Part shown: positions 18,423-27,097 of the stretch, piece by piece
Position numbering within the stretch: position 1 is the stretch's first letter
How the letters are laid out: each line of letters opens with the position of its first letter
NCBI RefSeq assembly: GCF_000739715.2
Contig: NZ_BBJC02000003.1
Coordinates: 307,059-371,058 of the forward strand
DNA: 64,000 bases
Source of the DNA: Falsirhodobacter sp. alg1
GTDB lineage: Bacteria > Pseudomonadota > Alphaproteobacteria > Rhodobacterales > Rhodobacteraceae
Reading direction: 5' to 3'
Program-made: the position numbers and the translations under genes
Notes under the pieces: model-generated
What the model was told of the DNA's origin: nothing
What the model saw: the letters and a program-made list of their open reading frames with translations, nothing else
Database searches by the model: none

Positions 18423-18444
18423 ACCTACCGGTCTTTCTGAATTC

Positions 18445-18474
18445 AGCGCTCCCTTGCGGGGGCGCTTTTTTATT
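18445..18474 (+). terminator. Rho-independent terminator after the DUF6280 gene
   Basis: The hairpin GCGCTCCC-TTGC-GGGGGCGC (one T-G pair) is followed by TTTTTTA. It lies 22 bases after the stop and overlaps the end of the convergent PopZ-like gene. Confidence 0.85.
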
Positions 18475-18811
18475 TCTGAGTGTGCTGTGCCAAGGCACGA
18501 CTTATTTCGGCACGCACCATCTTGCGGATGTTGTGGGTGATCTTTTCACCGAAGGGGCCTTGCAGCTCTTCCGTCAGCAGGTCGCGTATCAGATCGTGAA
18601 GCACTTCTTCATCGATAGGGGCCATTCGGTCATGCACATCCCCCGATACGGGCAGCTGTGATGCAGCCGATTGATCCGGATCGACGCGCAATGCGGGCGT
18701 CAGAAGCAGTTTGCCAAGCGGGGCGGTATCGGACACGGGGGCACTCGTCGTCAGTCGCCGGATGGACGATAGGACATCATCAACCTGCGGTTCAGCCATC
18801 GGATCGCGCAT
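18470..18811 (-). CDS. PopZ-like (DUF2497) small protein
   Basis: A 113-residue protein. It has a short N-terminal helix (VDDVLSSIRRL), a variable middle, and a conserved C-terminal helical region (LIRDLLTEELQGPFGEKITH, then RKMVRAEISRALA). This order matches the PopZ/DUF2497 polar-organising family in alphaproteobacteria, but the middle is short and the assignment is partly inference. ATG 18811 has AAGGGG upstream. The Pcm-like gene ends 61 bases upstream. Confidence 0.55.
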   Translation of the reverse strand: MRDPMAEPQVDDVLSSIRRLTTSAPVSDTAPLGKLLLTPALRVDPDQSAASQLPVSGDVHDRMAPIDEEVLHDLIRDLLTEELQGPFGEKITHNIRKMVRAEISRALAQHTQK

Positions 18812-18872
18812 CGTTTTCCCCTTGTAGCTGCAGGTTCAGTCTAGGCAGGGGAGGCCGATGCGGCAAGACGCC

Positions 18873-19523
18873 TTACAGAACGAAATCGCGGACTTTTTCA
18901 AAACCGGGCAGGATCGGGGCAGAGGCATTGAACAGCGGGCGCCAGTTGACGATGCCATCTACCTTGTACCCGATGCGCACCACGCCCAGATTACGCTCCA
19001 TGAAAACAGCAGCGATACGGCCGCTTTCTTTCAACTGATCCAGAATGGCCGGTGGAATTTCTTCCACGCCGCCCTCGATCAGGATCACGTCATATGGCCC
19101 GTGTTTTGCCGCGCCCTGGGTGATGTCGCCTGCCACGATGACGGCGTTATCAACCGCATCCTCCGAAAGGTTGCGCTCAGCTTCCTCGGCGAGGGCGCTT
19201 TCCTCCACCGCGATGACGGCATCGGCCAAACGCGCCATGACAGCTGCGGAATAGCCAAGCGCACAGCCGATATCGAGAACAAGTTCCGTGCTGCGGATAT
19301 CAAGGGCATCAAGCATCTTGGCGAAGGTCCGCGCCTCCAGCACCACGCGCTGCCCCCCGATTTCGATGTTTTCCCCGGCATAGGCCGCTTCGCGCATGGA
19401 ATCGGGAACATAGCGTTCGCGGGCAACCTTCAGCATCGCATCAATGATGCTATAGGTCGTTACATCGGATGGGCGCACCTGCGTATCAACCATTACAGTG
19501 CGGCGTGTAGCGAAATCAGTCAT
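18873..19523 (-). CDS. pcm: Protein-L-isoaspartate O-methyltransferase family protein
   Basis: A 216-residue class I SAM-dependent methyltransferase. SAM motif I is VLDIGCALGYSAAVMA near residues 82-97, and the upstream YVPDSMREAAYAGENI resembles the Pcm substrate region. Rhodobacterales proteins of this type may repair isoaspartyl residues, but several lack strict Pcm motifs, so the activity is not certain. From memory, a tolC gene often follows this gene in relatives; here the next gene is the PopZ-like one. Confidence 0.82.
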   Translation of the reverse strand: MTDFATRRTVMVDTQVRPSDVTTYSIIDAMLKVARERYVPDSMREAAYAGENIEIGGQRVVLEARTFAKMLDALDIRSTELVLDIGCALGYSAAVMARLADAVIAVEESALAEEAERNLSEDAVDNAVIVAGDITQGAAKHGPYDVILIEGGVEEIPPAILDQLKESGRIAAVFMERNLGVVRIGYKVDGIVNWRPLFNASAPILPGFEKVRDFVL

Positions 19524-19592
19524 GGCAAGCTCGTGTTCGGTTGCGCGATGCCGTCTTCCTTACATATTTGAATAGAAGCGGCAATGCTGTGT

Positions 19593-20213
19593 TCACGATC
19601 CGAAGGCGCGCATCGCGCGAACCTCAAAGGATTTCAGGATGGGCCGTGCGGGGGCGCCATATGCCTCCCAGTTGTTTGCCAGGGCGGGCAGGGCGCGGCG
19701 CAGGCGGTTCTGCCCGTCATTGCCGATCATCTCCAACCCCGGGGATGCAGGGTGAAAGCTGCTGGCAAATGAATCCTGCGTGTAGAAAACCTGATGCCGG
19801 GGAAAGAGAATCATGAAGTAATCGATCAACCCACCTTCCTGCACCCAGATCGTTTCGTTGTTCACCAGGTGGTGGGCCGGGATCAGAACCTCTCGTTCCC
19901 CAAACAGAAGTTCGGCGCGCCAGTCGCTGACAAGCAGGGGCTGGTATTGCGATACGATAAGGCTGCGGCTGTTGCCAAGGGTTCCGGGGGCAATGCGAAC
20001 GGGGGCATGACGGCCCCGTGCTTCGGCGGCGATATTTCCAAGCCATTTAACGGGTTGGAAGCCGTCGTCTTTGGTCATGATCTTGTCGCCGATTACAAGA
20101 TCTTCAACCGGAATTGGCCCGTGATATGTATCCACAAGCGTTCCACGTCCAATACAGGATGGAAAAGCAGTTGGAATTTGGGGGTTCGGGGCCATTTGCA
20201 TAGAAACGACCAT
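19593..20213 (-). CDS. Hint (hedgehog/intein-type) domain protein
   Basis: A 206-residue protein. It contains a Hint domain beginning CIGRGTLVDTYHGPIPVEDL near residue 20 and continuing through VIGDKIMTKDDG and the central H-rich QYQPLLVSDW and LIPAHHLV. The Ser/Cys start of a Hint fold is present (Cys20), but the protein lacks a large N-terminal extein, so it is a stand-alone Hint protein, as is common in Rhodobacterales. Its role is unknown. Start is uncertain among ATG 20213, 20201 and 20195. Confidence 0.8.
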   Translation of the reverse strand: MVVSMQMAPNPQIPTAFPSCIGRGTLVDTYHGPIPVEDLVIGDKIMTKDDGFQPVKWLGNIAAEARGRHAPVRIAPGTLGNSRSLIVSQYQPLLVSDWRAELLFGEREVLIPAHHLVNNETIWVQEGGLIDYFMILFPRHQVFYTQDSFASSFHPASPGLEMIGNDGQNRLRRALPALANNWEAYGAPARPILKSFEVRAMRAFGS

Positions 20214-20270
20214 ACTCGCTTTTTGATAACTAGGCGATCATTATCCTAATATCTTATTTAAGCAAGCGAA

Positions 20271-20298
20271 ACGGTGGCTATTTTGCAAAAGCCACCGT
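20271..20298 (-). terminator. Terminator after the outer-membrane beta-barrel gene
   Basis: ACGGTGGCT (20271-20279) pairs perfectly with AGCCACCGT (20290-20298). In the minus-strand direction the stem is followed by a T-containing tract (TTTCGCTT). It lies 24 bases after the gene stop at 20323. Confidence 0.75.
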
Positions 20299-20322
20299 CA
20301 AATCATGCAAGATGATTTCTTA

Positions 20323-21048
20323 TCAGAAGTTGTAGTTCACGCCGACGCGGATGGTGTTGAATTCCGGCGTGTTCTTTGTGTAGTAAGCGCCGTTTTTCGA
20401 GGTGATGTCGGTGCTGCCGTAGTTGGAGTACTCGTACTCGCCACGAACCGACCATTTGTCGTTGATGAACTTTTCTGCGCCGAAGCCGAGGACGTAGCCG
20501 TCAACATCATCCGTTTCGTCGATGATGCCCAGCGGGCCGACAACGGTGTATTCCGAGCGGCCAGCGGTGTAACCGGCAAAGCCGTACAGCAGCGTGTCAG
20601 GACGTACGGTGTAACCCAGCGTACCGCGCAGTGTCACGCTGTACTGCATTTTCGCAGCGGCAGCATAATCGCCTGATTCAATGGAATCTTCTACTTCGCC
20701 GGTCGAGATCATGCCTTCGACGCCGTAGACGAAGTTGCTGCCCGGTTGCTGCCAGCGGTAACCGGCGTGCGCGTTCACTTCAACACCGGAAGGAGCGACG
20801 TCACCGATGGTGAAGTTGCGGAAGGAGGTGTTGTTTGCGCGACGTACGCCAACGCCATCATCGCTACCGAAGGCGTAGCCGATGCCACCACCAACATAGC
20901 CGCCTGCAAATGTCGGAGCAGCGGGCACAACAGCCACCGGAGCGGCAACAACCGGTTCTGCTACCGGAACAACAGGGCCACCGGCCAGTGCGGGCGAAGC
21001 GATGGCTGCAACGGCAGCGGTAGCGAATGCGTAGCTGGTTTTGAACAT
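20323..21048 (-). CDS. Outer-membrane beta-barrel protein (porin-like)
   Basis: A 241-residue protein with a signal peptide (MFKTSYAFATAAVAAIASPA, cut after ALA), a proline/valine/alanine-rich linker, and an eight-stranded-type barrel. It ends RVGVNYNF, with the terminal Phe that the BAM machinery recognises. The repeated GYRWQQPG and GFAGYTAG pattern is typical of small OmpA/Omp25-type barrels. It is monocistronic with a clear terminator and is probably an abundant envelope protein. Confidence 0.88.
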   Translation of the reverse strand: MFKTSYAFATAAVAAIASPALAGGPVVPVAEPVVAAPVAVVPAAPTFAGGYVGGGIGYAFGSDDGVGVRRANNTSFRNFTIGDVAPSGVEVNAHAGYRWQQPGSNFVYGVEGMISTGEVEDSIESGDYAAAAKMQYSVTLRGTLGYTVRPDTLLYGFAGYTAGRSEYTVVGPLGIIDETDDVDGYVLGFGAEKFINDKWSVRGEYEYSNYGSTDITSKNGAYYTKNTPEFNTIRVGVNYNF

Positions 21049-21163
21049 GGGGTACTCCTCGGGAGGGTTGGGAGAATTATTCGTCTATCTTCGACTCTAT
21101 GCACCCTTGTTAGGGAATTGTTAATTCTTTTGTCAGATACAGCTTTATGTAAATCAAAGACTG

Positions 21164-21187
21164 TGACCTTCCTGCATCAGAAGGTCA
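21164..21187 (-). terminator. Hairpin downstream of ygfZ-like gene
   Basis: TGACCTTC pairs with GAAGGTCA (8 bp, 8-base loop) about 80 bases after the stop of the minus-strand YgfZ-like gene. The T run is weak, so this is a possible rather than certain terminator. It also lies in the upstream region of the beta-barrel gene. Confidence 0.4.
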
Positions 21188-21268
21188 TTCCTATACATGT
21201 TCCGTTAAATGTGGAAAATGTATGGTTAATTTCTGCTGCGCGTTAATCAGATATTTTAACGATTTCGA

Positions 21269-22006
21269 TCAGTCAATAATAGAGACGGTGGCGTTATTTG
21301 CCATCATTCCGGAATTGATCCGGTCAAATCGCAGATATGCAATTGCCTCGTTTCCGGCAGTCGTAAAAATCGTTCCTGCCGGTTTTTCATTGGCTGTTAT
21401 TTCTGTTCCGACCGGAACCGGCTTGCTGATCGCGACGCGGCGCAAGCCCTTTTTCAACTCGGTCTTGTGTTTCATGCGGGCGGTAACTTCCTGCCCGACG
21501 TAGCATCCCTTGCGGAAATCCACACCATTCAGGCGCTCGAAGCCGGCCTCCAGAATGAATGTATCAGGCGTCAGCTCGATCCCGCTTTCGGGAATTGTAT
21601 GTCGAACGCGCAGGGCATCCCAATCCTCGGGTGCCTCAATTGCATCCGTATCGTAAAGGCGCCAGCCCATCCCGGAGTGTCGAGGATCCGCAAATGCCCC
21701 GTCGGGCATCGGGCCAAGGCCCCGTGCGACCTTCAGATCTGACGGCACGATCTGCACATCAGCGCGCAACCTGTACATCGAAAGGCGCCGGAGCGTGCTT
21801 TCTGCCAGAGGTTCGGCAATATCGATCAACAGGTCATCTCCCCTGCGCAGGACAAAGAAATCCGCGAGGTATTTTCCCTGTGGTGTCAGAAGACCCGTCC
21901 AGATGATGCCATCCTGACGCAAAACCATCACATCGTTGGTGACAAGGTTCTGCAGAAAGTCCAAGCGGTCGGTGCCATTGATTGTCCACAGGATACGTTG
22001 GGTCAT
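21269..22006 (-). CDS. YgfZ/GcvT-like folate-binding protein
   Basis: A 245-residue protein. It carries the YgfZ signature KGCYVGQEVTARMKH near residues 180-195, with the conserved cysteine. YgfZ family proteins bind tetrahydrofolate and help a subset of Fe-S enzymes. The N-terminal half is GcvT-like. It overlaps the MsbA-type exporter stop by four bases, so it is translated downstream of that gene. Confidence 0.88.
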   Translation of the reverse strand: MTQRILWTINGTDRLDFLQNLVTNDVMVLRQDGIIWTGLLTPQGKYLADFFVLRRGDDLLIDIAEPLAESTLRRLSMYRLRADVQIVPSDLKVARGLGPMPDGAFADPRHSGMGWRLYDTDAIEAPEDWDALRVRHTIPESGIELTPDTFILEAGFERLNGVDFRKGCYVGQEVTARMKHKTELKKGLRRVAISKPVPVGTEITANEKPAGTIFTTAGNEAIAYLRFDRINSGMMANNATVSIID

Positions 22007-23772
22007 GTCTGGTCCCTGAATTGCAGGCGGTACAAGTCGGCATATAGTCCGCCCCGGGCCAAAAGCTCGTCATGCGTGCCTTGGTCGACAACACGACCTT
22101 CGTCCATCACCACGATGCTGTCCGCCTCACGGATTGTGGACAGCCGGTGGGCAATGACCAGCATCGTGCGCCCGTTTCCATGTGTTGCCAATGCGGCGGC
22201 AACCATGGCCTCGGACTGGGCATCCAGTGCCGAAGTGGCCTCATCCATCAGAAGGACAGGGGCGTCCGAGATCAAGGCCCGGGCAATCGCCACGCGCTGC
22301 CGCTGGCCACCCGATAGCGCGGAGCCCCTCGGCCCGGCTGCCGTATCCACATCGTTGGGCAGATTGCTCACGAACTCGGTCACATGCGCCGCATCCAGAG
22401 CCTTGCGTAGACGGTCTTCGGGCAGATTGCGGCCAAGAACCACATTCTCCCTGATGGTTTCGTCGAACAGGGCCGAGTCCTGTGAGACAACCGCAAACTG
22501 CGATCGCAGATCCCGTAGCGCAAACGCCTCGGTATCGGTGTCATCCATGAGGATTGCGCCGGAGGCAGGCTGGGCAAGGCCGGTCAGCAGATGGAAGATC
22601 GTGCTTTTCCCCGCGCCGGAAGCCCCGACAAGGGCGGTCATCTTGCCGGCTGCGGCAACAAATGACGTACCGTTCAGAACCGGCATATCGCCATATCCGA
22701 AATGCACATCACGCAGCTCTATCCGGGGCGGTTTTCCCGACGGTTTGGCCGTGGCGGGGGGGCGTTCAGACGGAGTCATGTCGAACAGGCGGAAAATGCG
22801 GGTCAGGCTGGTGGCAGCCACCTGCCAAAATCCGGCCATATCCCCCAGACGGCGCATAGGCTGGAACGTCAGGGCCATGGCCGTGAAGAAGGACATGAAT
22901 TCACCCACGGTCCGATCACCCGAAGTGATCTGTCCTCCAGCAAGCATCAGCACGGTAAAAAAGCCCAGTCCCGTGACGATATCTATCAGCGCGGGCATGG
23001 ATGCCCGCCCCGTCGCTGTCTTTACCTCGGCGCTGACAATCCGCCCGACGATAGAGCGGAAGCGGCCTGCCTGATAATCTTCCATGCCGTTCAGCTTGAT
23101 TGCCTGGATTCCATGAAAAATCTCGTCCAGCCGTGTGGCGCGCAACCCTGCCTGTGCACGGGTCTGCCCAACCTTGCGGCGGATATAGCGCTGCACGATG
23201 ATGGCCGGCAGCAGCAGCAAGGGCGTGCCGATCATGGCGGCCAGCGTCCACTTCACATCGATTGTCAATGCCACGGTGAACAGACCGACCAGTGCGATCG
23301 TATCCCGCCCCACGCCGGTAATGACCGATGTCCATACTCCCTGAACCGCCATCGTGTCGCCTTGGACCCGCTCGATGAGCTGCCCCGGAGAGTTGCGCTG
23401 AAAGAACGCCTGATCCAGCGTCATCAGGTGGCGCAGCAGATCCGCCTGCATCGCGGTGGAACTGCGCTGCGAAATGCGTGTCAGAATCGCCTTCGACAGG
23501 ATCGACGTGATGGCACGGACTACAAACAGACCAAGGATCGCAAATCCGACCCAGACCAGCGCGCTTTCACCGCCCGGGGCGAACACCTTGTCGAATAACG
23601 GTTTTATCATCCATGAAAGCGTCCCCAACGTGGAGCCTTCAATCACCATCAGGGCGAAGGCGAAGGCCATCATCCCTTTATGCTTATGCAGATAGCCCGA
23701 CCACAACCGGCCAAAAAGGCGGCCGGATGAGTAACGGGGATCGGTGCTGTCGTTCGGGTCTGTCTCGGACAA
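22003..23772 (-). CDS. ABC exporter, MsbA-type lipid/drug half transporter
   Basis: A 589-residue half transporter with an N-terminal membrane domain (about residues 30-325, six helices) and a C-terminal ATPase (about 350-585). The ATPase carries Walker A GASGAGKST, signature LSGGQRQR and Walker B LLMDEA. Fusion order and length match MsbA/LmrA-type exporters. The substrate could be a lipid or a toxic compound. It is first in a two-gene unit with YgfZ and divergent from the aminotransferase, with 121 bases between. Confidence 0.9.
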   Translation of the reverse strand: MSETDPNDSTDPRYSSGRLFGRLWSGYLHKHKGMMAFAFALMVIEGSTLGTLSWMIKPLFDKVFAPGGESALVWVGFAILGLFVVRAITSILSKAILTRISQRSSTAMQADLLRHLMTLDQAFFQRNSPGQLIERVQGDTMAVQGVWTSVITGVGRDTIALVGLFTVALTIDVKWTLAAMIGTPLLLLPAIIVQRYIRRKVGQTRAQAGLRATRLDEIFHGIQAIKLNGMEDYQAGRFRSIVGRIVSAEVKTATGRASMPALIDIVTGLGFFTVLMLAGGQITSGDRTVGEFMSFFTAMALTFQPMRRLGDMAGFWQVAATSLTRIFRLFDMTPSERPPATAKPSGKPPRIELRDVHFGYGDMPVLNGTSFVAAAGKMTALVGASGAGKSTIFHLLTGLAQPASGAILMDDTDTEAFALRDLRSQFAVVSQDSALFDETIRENVVLGRNLPEDRLRKALDAAHVTEFVSNLPNDVDTAAGPRGSALSGGQRQRVAIARALISDAPVLLMDEATSALDAQSEAMVAAALATHGNGRTMLVIAHRLSTIREADSIVVMDEGRVVDQGTHDELLARGGLYADLYRLQFRDQT

Positions 23773-23893
23773 TGGCCATCTCCGCCTTTGCGGAAGGGTC
23801 TACCCCGACGCGCGGGGGCTGACAAGCGCGTGGCATTGACGCGAGTATTTGCGGGGCGTACGCAATTGCTACACAAGTTTTGGGGAATAGACG

Positions 23894-25087
23894 ATGAGCC
23901 TAGCCAACGGTCGACATTACCTTGCAATTCCAGGACCTTCGGTAATGCCGGACCGTGTTCTCAACGCCATGCACCGTGCTGCGCCGAACATCTACGAAGG
24001 TGAGCTTTACGACCTCGTCAAGGAGATCCGCTCCGATCTGAAGTGGTTGGCAGGCACAACGCAGAATGTTGCCATTTATATGGGCAATGGCCATGCCGGG
24101 TGGGAAGCGGCCAATGCGAATATCTTTTCGCGCGGGGATCGGGCACTGGTTCTGCAGACAGGACATTTCGGCAAGACCTGGGCACAAACGGCCCGTGGTA
24201 TGTGCGTCGATGTGCAGGAACTGGATTTTGGCCGTCATTCTCCGGTGGACCCCGCACGCGTGACCGAGGCTTTGCGGGCGGATCCCGCGATCAAGGCTGT
24301 TCTGGTCACGCATGTCGATACCGCCACCACCATCCGCAACAACATTTCCGAGGTTCGTGCGGCCATCGATGCCGCCGGAAGCGATGCGTTGCTGGCGGTG
24401 GATTGCGTCGCATCGCTGGGGTGCGATCCGTTCCTGATGGACCAATGGGGCGTGGACGTCATGATCTCGGCCAGCCAGAAGGGGCTGATGACACCGCCGG
24501 GGCTGGCCTTTGTGTGGTTCTCGGACAAGGCGCGGGATCTTCCGAAAACCGATTTGTGCACGCCGATCTGGAATTGGACGCCGCGCAACGATTTCAAAAT
24601 GTTCTACGAACAATTCGCAGGCACCGCGCCCACGCATCACCTGTTCGGCCTTGCCGAAGCGCTGAAAATGCTGCGGGAGGAGGGGTTGGAGGCCGTCTGG
24701 AAGCGCCACGAAGCCCTGGCCCGTGCCGTTTGGGCGGCTTTCGATGCGTGGGGCACCGATAATCCGGAAATCGGGCTGAATGTCCCCGAACCGGCCTTTC
24801 GTGCCTATGCCGTGACGGCAGCGCGTTTCGGAGCCCCCCATGCCACGGAGATCCGTCGATGGACCGAACACAAGGCCGGCGTCACGCTCGGGATCGGGCT
24901 GGGCATGGCTGATCCGGCGTCACCGGAATATCACGGATTTCTTCGCGTTGCCCATATGGGCCATGTGAACGCACACATGACGCTGGGTGCGATTGCTGTG
25001 ATCGAGGCGGCCATGGTCGCGCTCGGTATTCCGCACGGCAAAGGCGGCGTCGAAGCGGCTGCCCGTGTGATCGGTGAGAGCGCTTAA
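23894..25087 (+). CDS. Class V aminotransferase, alanine/serine-glyoxylate type
   Basis: A 397-residue PLP enzyme. The cofactor lysine is K196 in SASQKGLMTPPG, and the N terminus RHYLAIPGPSVMPDRVLNAM is the usual opening of alanine- and serine-glyoxylate aminotransferases. It transfers an amino group to glyoxylate, linking glyoxylate with serine/glycine metabolism. The last four bases overlap the last codon of the convergent amidotransferase gene. Confidence 0.9.
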   Translation: MSLANGRHYLAIPGPSVMPDRVLNAMHRAAPNIYEGELYDLVKEIRSDLKWLAGTTQNVAIYMGNGHAGWEAANANIFSRGDRALVLQTGHFGKTWAQTARGMCVDVQELDFGRHSPVDPARVTEALRADPAIKAVLVTHVDTATTIRNNISEVRAAIDAAGSDALLAVDCVASLGCDPFLMDQWGVDVMISASQKGLMTPPGLAFVWFSDKARDLPKTDLCTPIWNWTPRNDFKMFYEQFAGTAPTHHLFGLAEALKMLREEGLEAVWKRHEALARAVWAAFDAWGTDNPEIGLNVPEPAFRAYAVTAARFGAPHATEIRRWTEHKAGVTLGIGLGMADPASPEYHGFLRVAHMGHVNAHMTLGAIAVIEAAMVALGIPHGKGGVEAAARVIGESA

Positions 25088-25869
25088 GCGCTCCGCCGGA
25101 ACCCGCGTTTTTCTGCCGACCACTCGCCCGCGGCGGCACCGAATGCCTCGAACAGCGGGCGGGAAACCGGATCGCCCGCCGCATTCCATTCCGGGTGCCA
25201 TTGTACCGAATAGGTGAAGCCGGGCGCATCGGCGATATAGATGGCCTCGGGCGTACCGTCGGGTGCGTAACCATCGATGACCACACGTTTCCCGGCGGTC
25301 TTGATCCCTTGCCCATGAAGCGAGTTCGTCAGCACCTCGGAACTGCCCATCAATTTTGCAAAGGGCCCATCTTCGGAAAACCGGACGATGTGGCGCATCG
25401 CAAATTTTTCTTCCTGCGTGCCATCCGGGGGCATGCGGTGGTTCATGCGGCCCGGCAAATCGCGGATTTCAGGGTAGAGCGTGCCACCCATGGCGACATT
25501 CACCTCTTGAAAGCCACGGCATATGCCGAAAAATGGCTGTCCCCGATCTACGCAAGCCCGTACCAACGGCAGAGTCACCGCATCACGCAGCCGGTCGAAC
25601 GCACCATGCGCGGGGGTTTCCTCTTCGCCATATTCCTCTGGATGGACGTTGGGGCGCCCACCGGTCAGCAAAAAACCGTCGCAAAGATCCAGCAGTTCAT
25701 CCGTGGATACCAGGCGTGGGTCGGATGGAATGATGATCGGCATGCAACCGGCGGCACGGGCAATGGCTTCGGTACACATGCTGCCACTGGTATGCGCCGC
25801 ATATCCCTCGTTCAGATGCTGGTTGTTGCCGATGATCCCGATGACAGGGCGGTGCGAGGTGCCACGCAT
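25084..25869 (-). CDS. Class I amidotransferase, gamma-glutamyl-GABA hydrolase (PuuD) type
   Basis: A 261-residue peptidase C26 protein. The nucleophile is Cys117 (FFGICRGFQEVN), and the His is in SVQWHPEW. PuuD hydrolyses gamma-glutamyl-gamma-aminobutyrate in putrescine breakdown; this homolog could act on that or another gamma-glutamyl compound. ATG 25869 was chosen because GGGAGA precedes it and it begins the normal N terminus; a start at 25935 would add 22 atypical residues. Confidence 0.85.
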   Translation of the reverse strand: MRGTSHRPVIGIIGNNQHLNEGYAAHTSGSMCTEAIARAAGCMPIIIPSDPRLVSTDELLDLCDGFLLTGGRPNVHPEEYGEEETPAHGAFDRLRDAVTLPLVRACVDRGQPFFGICRGFQEVNVAMGGTLYPEIRDLPGRMNHRMPPDGTQEEKFAMRHIVRFSEDGPFAKLMGSSEVLTNSLHGQGIKTAGKRVVIDGYAPDGTPEAIYIADAPGFTYSVQWHPEWNAAGDPVSRPLFEAFGAAAGEWSAEKRGFRRSA

Positions 25870-25961
25870 GAAGAAATCTCCCGTACTTGGGCCCGAACAT
25901 AGATTGTGATGAGGCGAAGGTGAAGGGTGCTGCACGATGGCAGAATGCCTAAAATAAATGC

Positions 25962-25989
25962 AAAGGGCCGCGCATCTGCACGGCCCTTT
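25962..25989 (-). terminator. Terminator after the L,D-transpeptidase gene
   Basis: AAAGGGCCG (25962-25970) pairs perfectly with CGGCCCTTT (25981-25989). In the minus-strand direction it is followed by TTTGCATTTATTTTA. It lies only six bases after the stop codon. Confidence 0.85.
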
Positions 25990-25994
25990 GAAGA

Positions 25995-27032
25995 TCAGCG
26001 GAGTGGCGTGATGTAAACCGAGGGTGGCGTTTCCGAAGAGGGGTCTTCGGTCTGTGCCGGTTCATCGGTTGCTGCTGGGCTTTCCGGCGCAGCCTGCGCG
26101 TCGGGCTGTACCGGGGCGGCCTCGGGGGCAGGCTCCGGTTCGCTCGGTGTCTCGGTCGCAGGTTCTGCCGGGGCCGGATCGGGCGTATCCGTCGTTTCAG
26201 CCACGTCGGGCACGGTCGTGTTGGCTGCAGTATCCGCCAGCGGTTTGGTTTCCACCACACCTGCCGCGGCAGTTTCCGCAACGGGCGCAGGTTTGGCCTT
26301 GGGCTTTGCTGCCGGTTTCGGGGCAGGCGGCGGCATTGTCAGCGTCGTGGGTGTTTCACCATCGGCCGTCAGCACCACCACGCGCGCATCAACCTGAACA
26401 CGCTCGTACAAGTCCAGTACATCCTGCTGGATCATGCGGAAACAACCCGAGGATGCCCGTTTGCCGATTGTCCGCCATTCGGGGGTTCCATGCACGCGCC
26501 AGCCGTAATCGATACCGTTCACGGTCAGATAGATCGCACGTGCGCCCAAGGGGTTTTCCGGTCCACCGGGCATCCCGCCCCGCCATTTCTCAAGGCTGGG
26601 TTGGCGGTCGATCATTTCCGACGGGGGGGTCCAGGTCGGCCAGCTTCCCTTGCGGGAAACCTTTGCGATACCGGACCATCCGAAACCGTCACGACCGACA
26701 GAGATGCCGTAGCGGATCGCGCGTCCGCCCTCGAGCACGAAATACAGCACGGCATGTGTCGGATCGATCACGAGCGTGCCGGGAACTTCGGTGGTCGTAT
26801 AGGGGACGATCTGGCGGCGATAGGCGACCGGGATCTGGTCTTCCGGTACCGCCGGAAGGTCATAACGGCCCGCGTCCTTCGCCACATATGCGTTTTCGAA
26901 GAATTCGGGTTCTTGTGGCACTGTATCGGTTGCGGCCGTCTCTTGGCCCACCCCCGTCAATGCCGTCATCTGCGCACAGCCAGCCAATGCCGCAAGCATT
27001 GCCGTCGCTGCCAGAGTTGCCTTGATTGTCAT
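25995..27032 (-). CDS. L,D-transpeptidase lipoprotein with long acidic tail
   Basis: A 345-residue YkuD-type protein. The signal MTIKATLAATAMLAALAGC ends in a lipobox, so it is probably an outer-membrane lipoprotein. The catalytic segment is HGTPEW followed by RASSGCFRM, with the nucleophilic Cys. The last third is a low-complexity tail rich in Pro, Ala and Glu. L,D-transpeptidases cross-link peptidoglycan or attach proteins to it. ATG 27032 starts the lipoprotein signal; the longer upstream reading is a non-signal extension. Confidence 0.85.
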   Translation of the reverse strand: MTIKATLAATAMLAALAGCAQMTALTGVGQETAATDTVPQEPEFFENAYVAKDAGRYDLPAVPEDQIPVAYRRQIVPYTTTEVPGTLVIDPTHAVLYFVLEGGRAIRYGISVGRDGFGWSGIAKVSRKGSWPTWTPPSEMIDRQPSLEKWRGGMPGGPENPLGARAIYLTVNGIDYGWRVHGTPEWRTIGKRASSGCFRMIQQDVLDLYERVQVDARVVVLTADGETPTTLTMPPPAPKPAAKPKAKPAPVAETAAAGVVETKPLADTAANTTVPDVAETTDTPDPAPAEPATETPSEPEPAPEAAPVQPDAQAAPESPAATDEPAQTEDPSSETPPSVYITPLR

Positions 27033-27097
27033 GTTCCGTGTGCCTGTTGTTCGCTTATGTTCTATAATGCAGCGCCGGAACGCTGCGGCAACCCCCA

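Noticed and set aside
21105..21260. CtrA sites upstream of the beta-barrel gene
   Set aside because: Several GTTAA half sites occur, but none has the TTAA-N7-TTAAC spacing.
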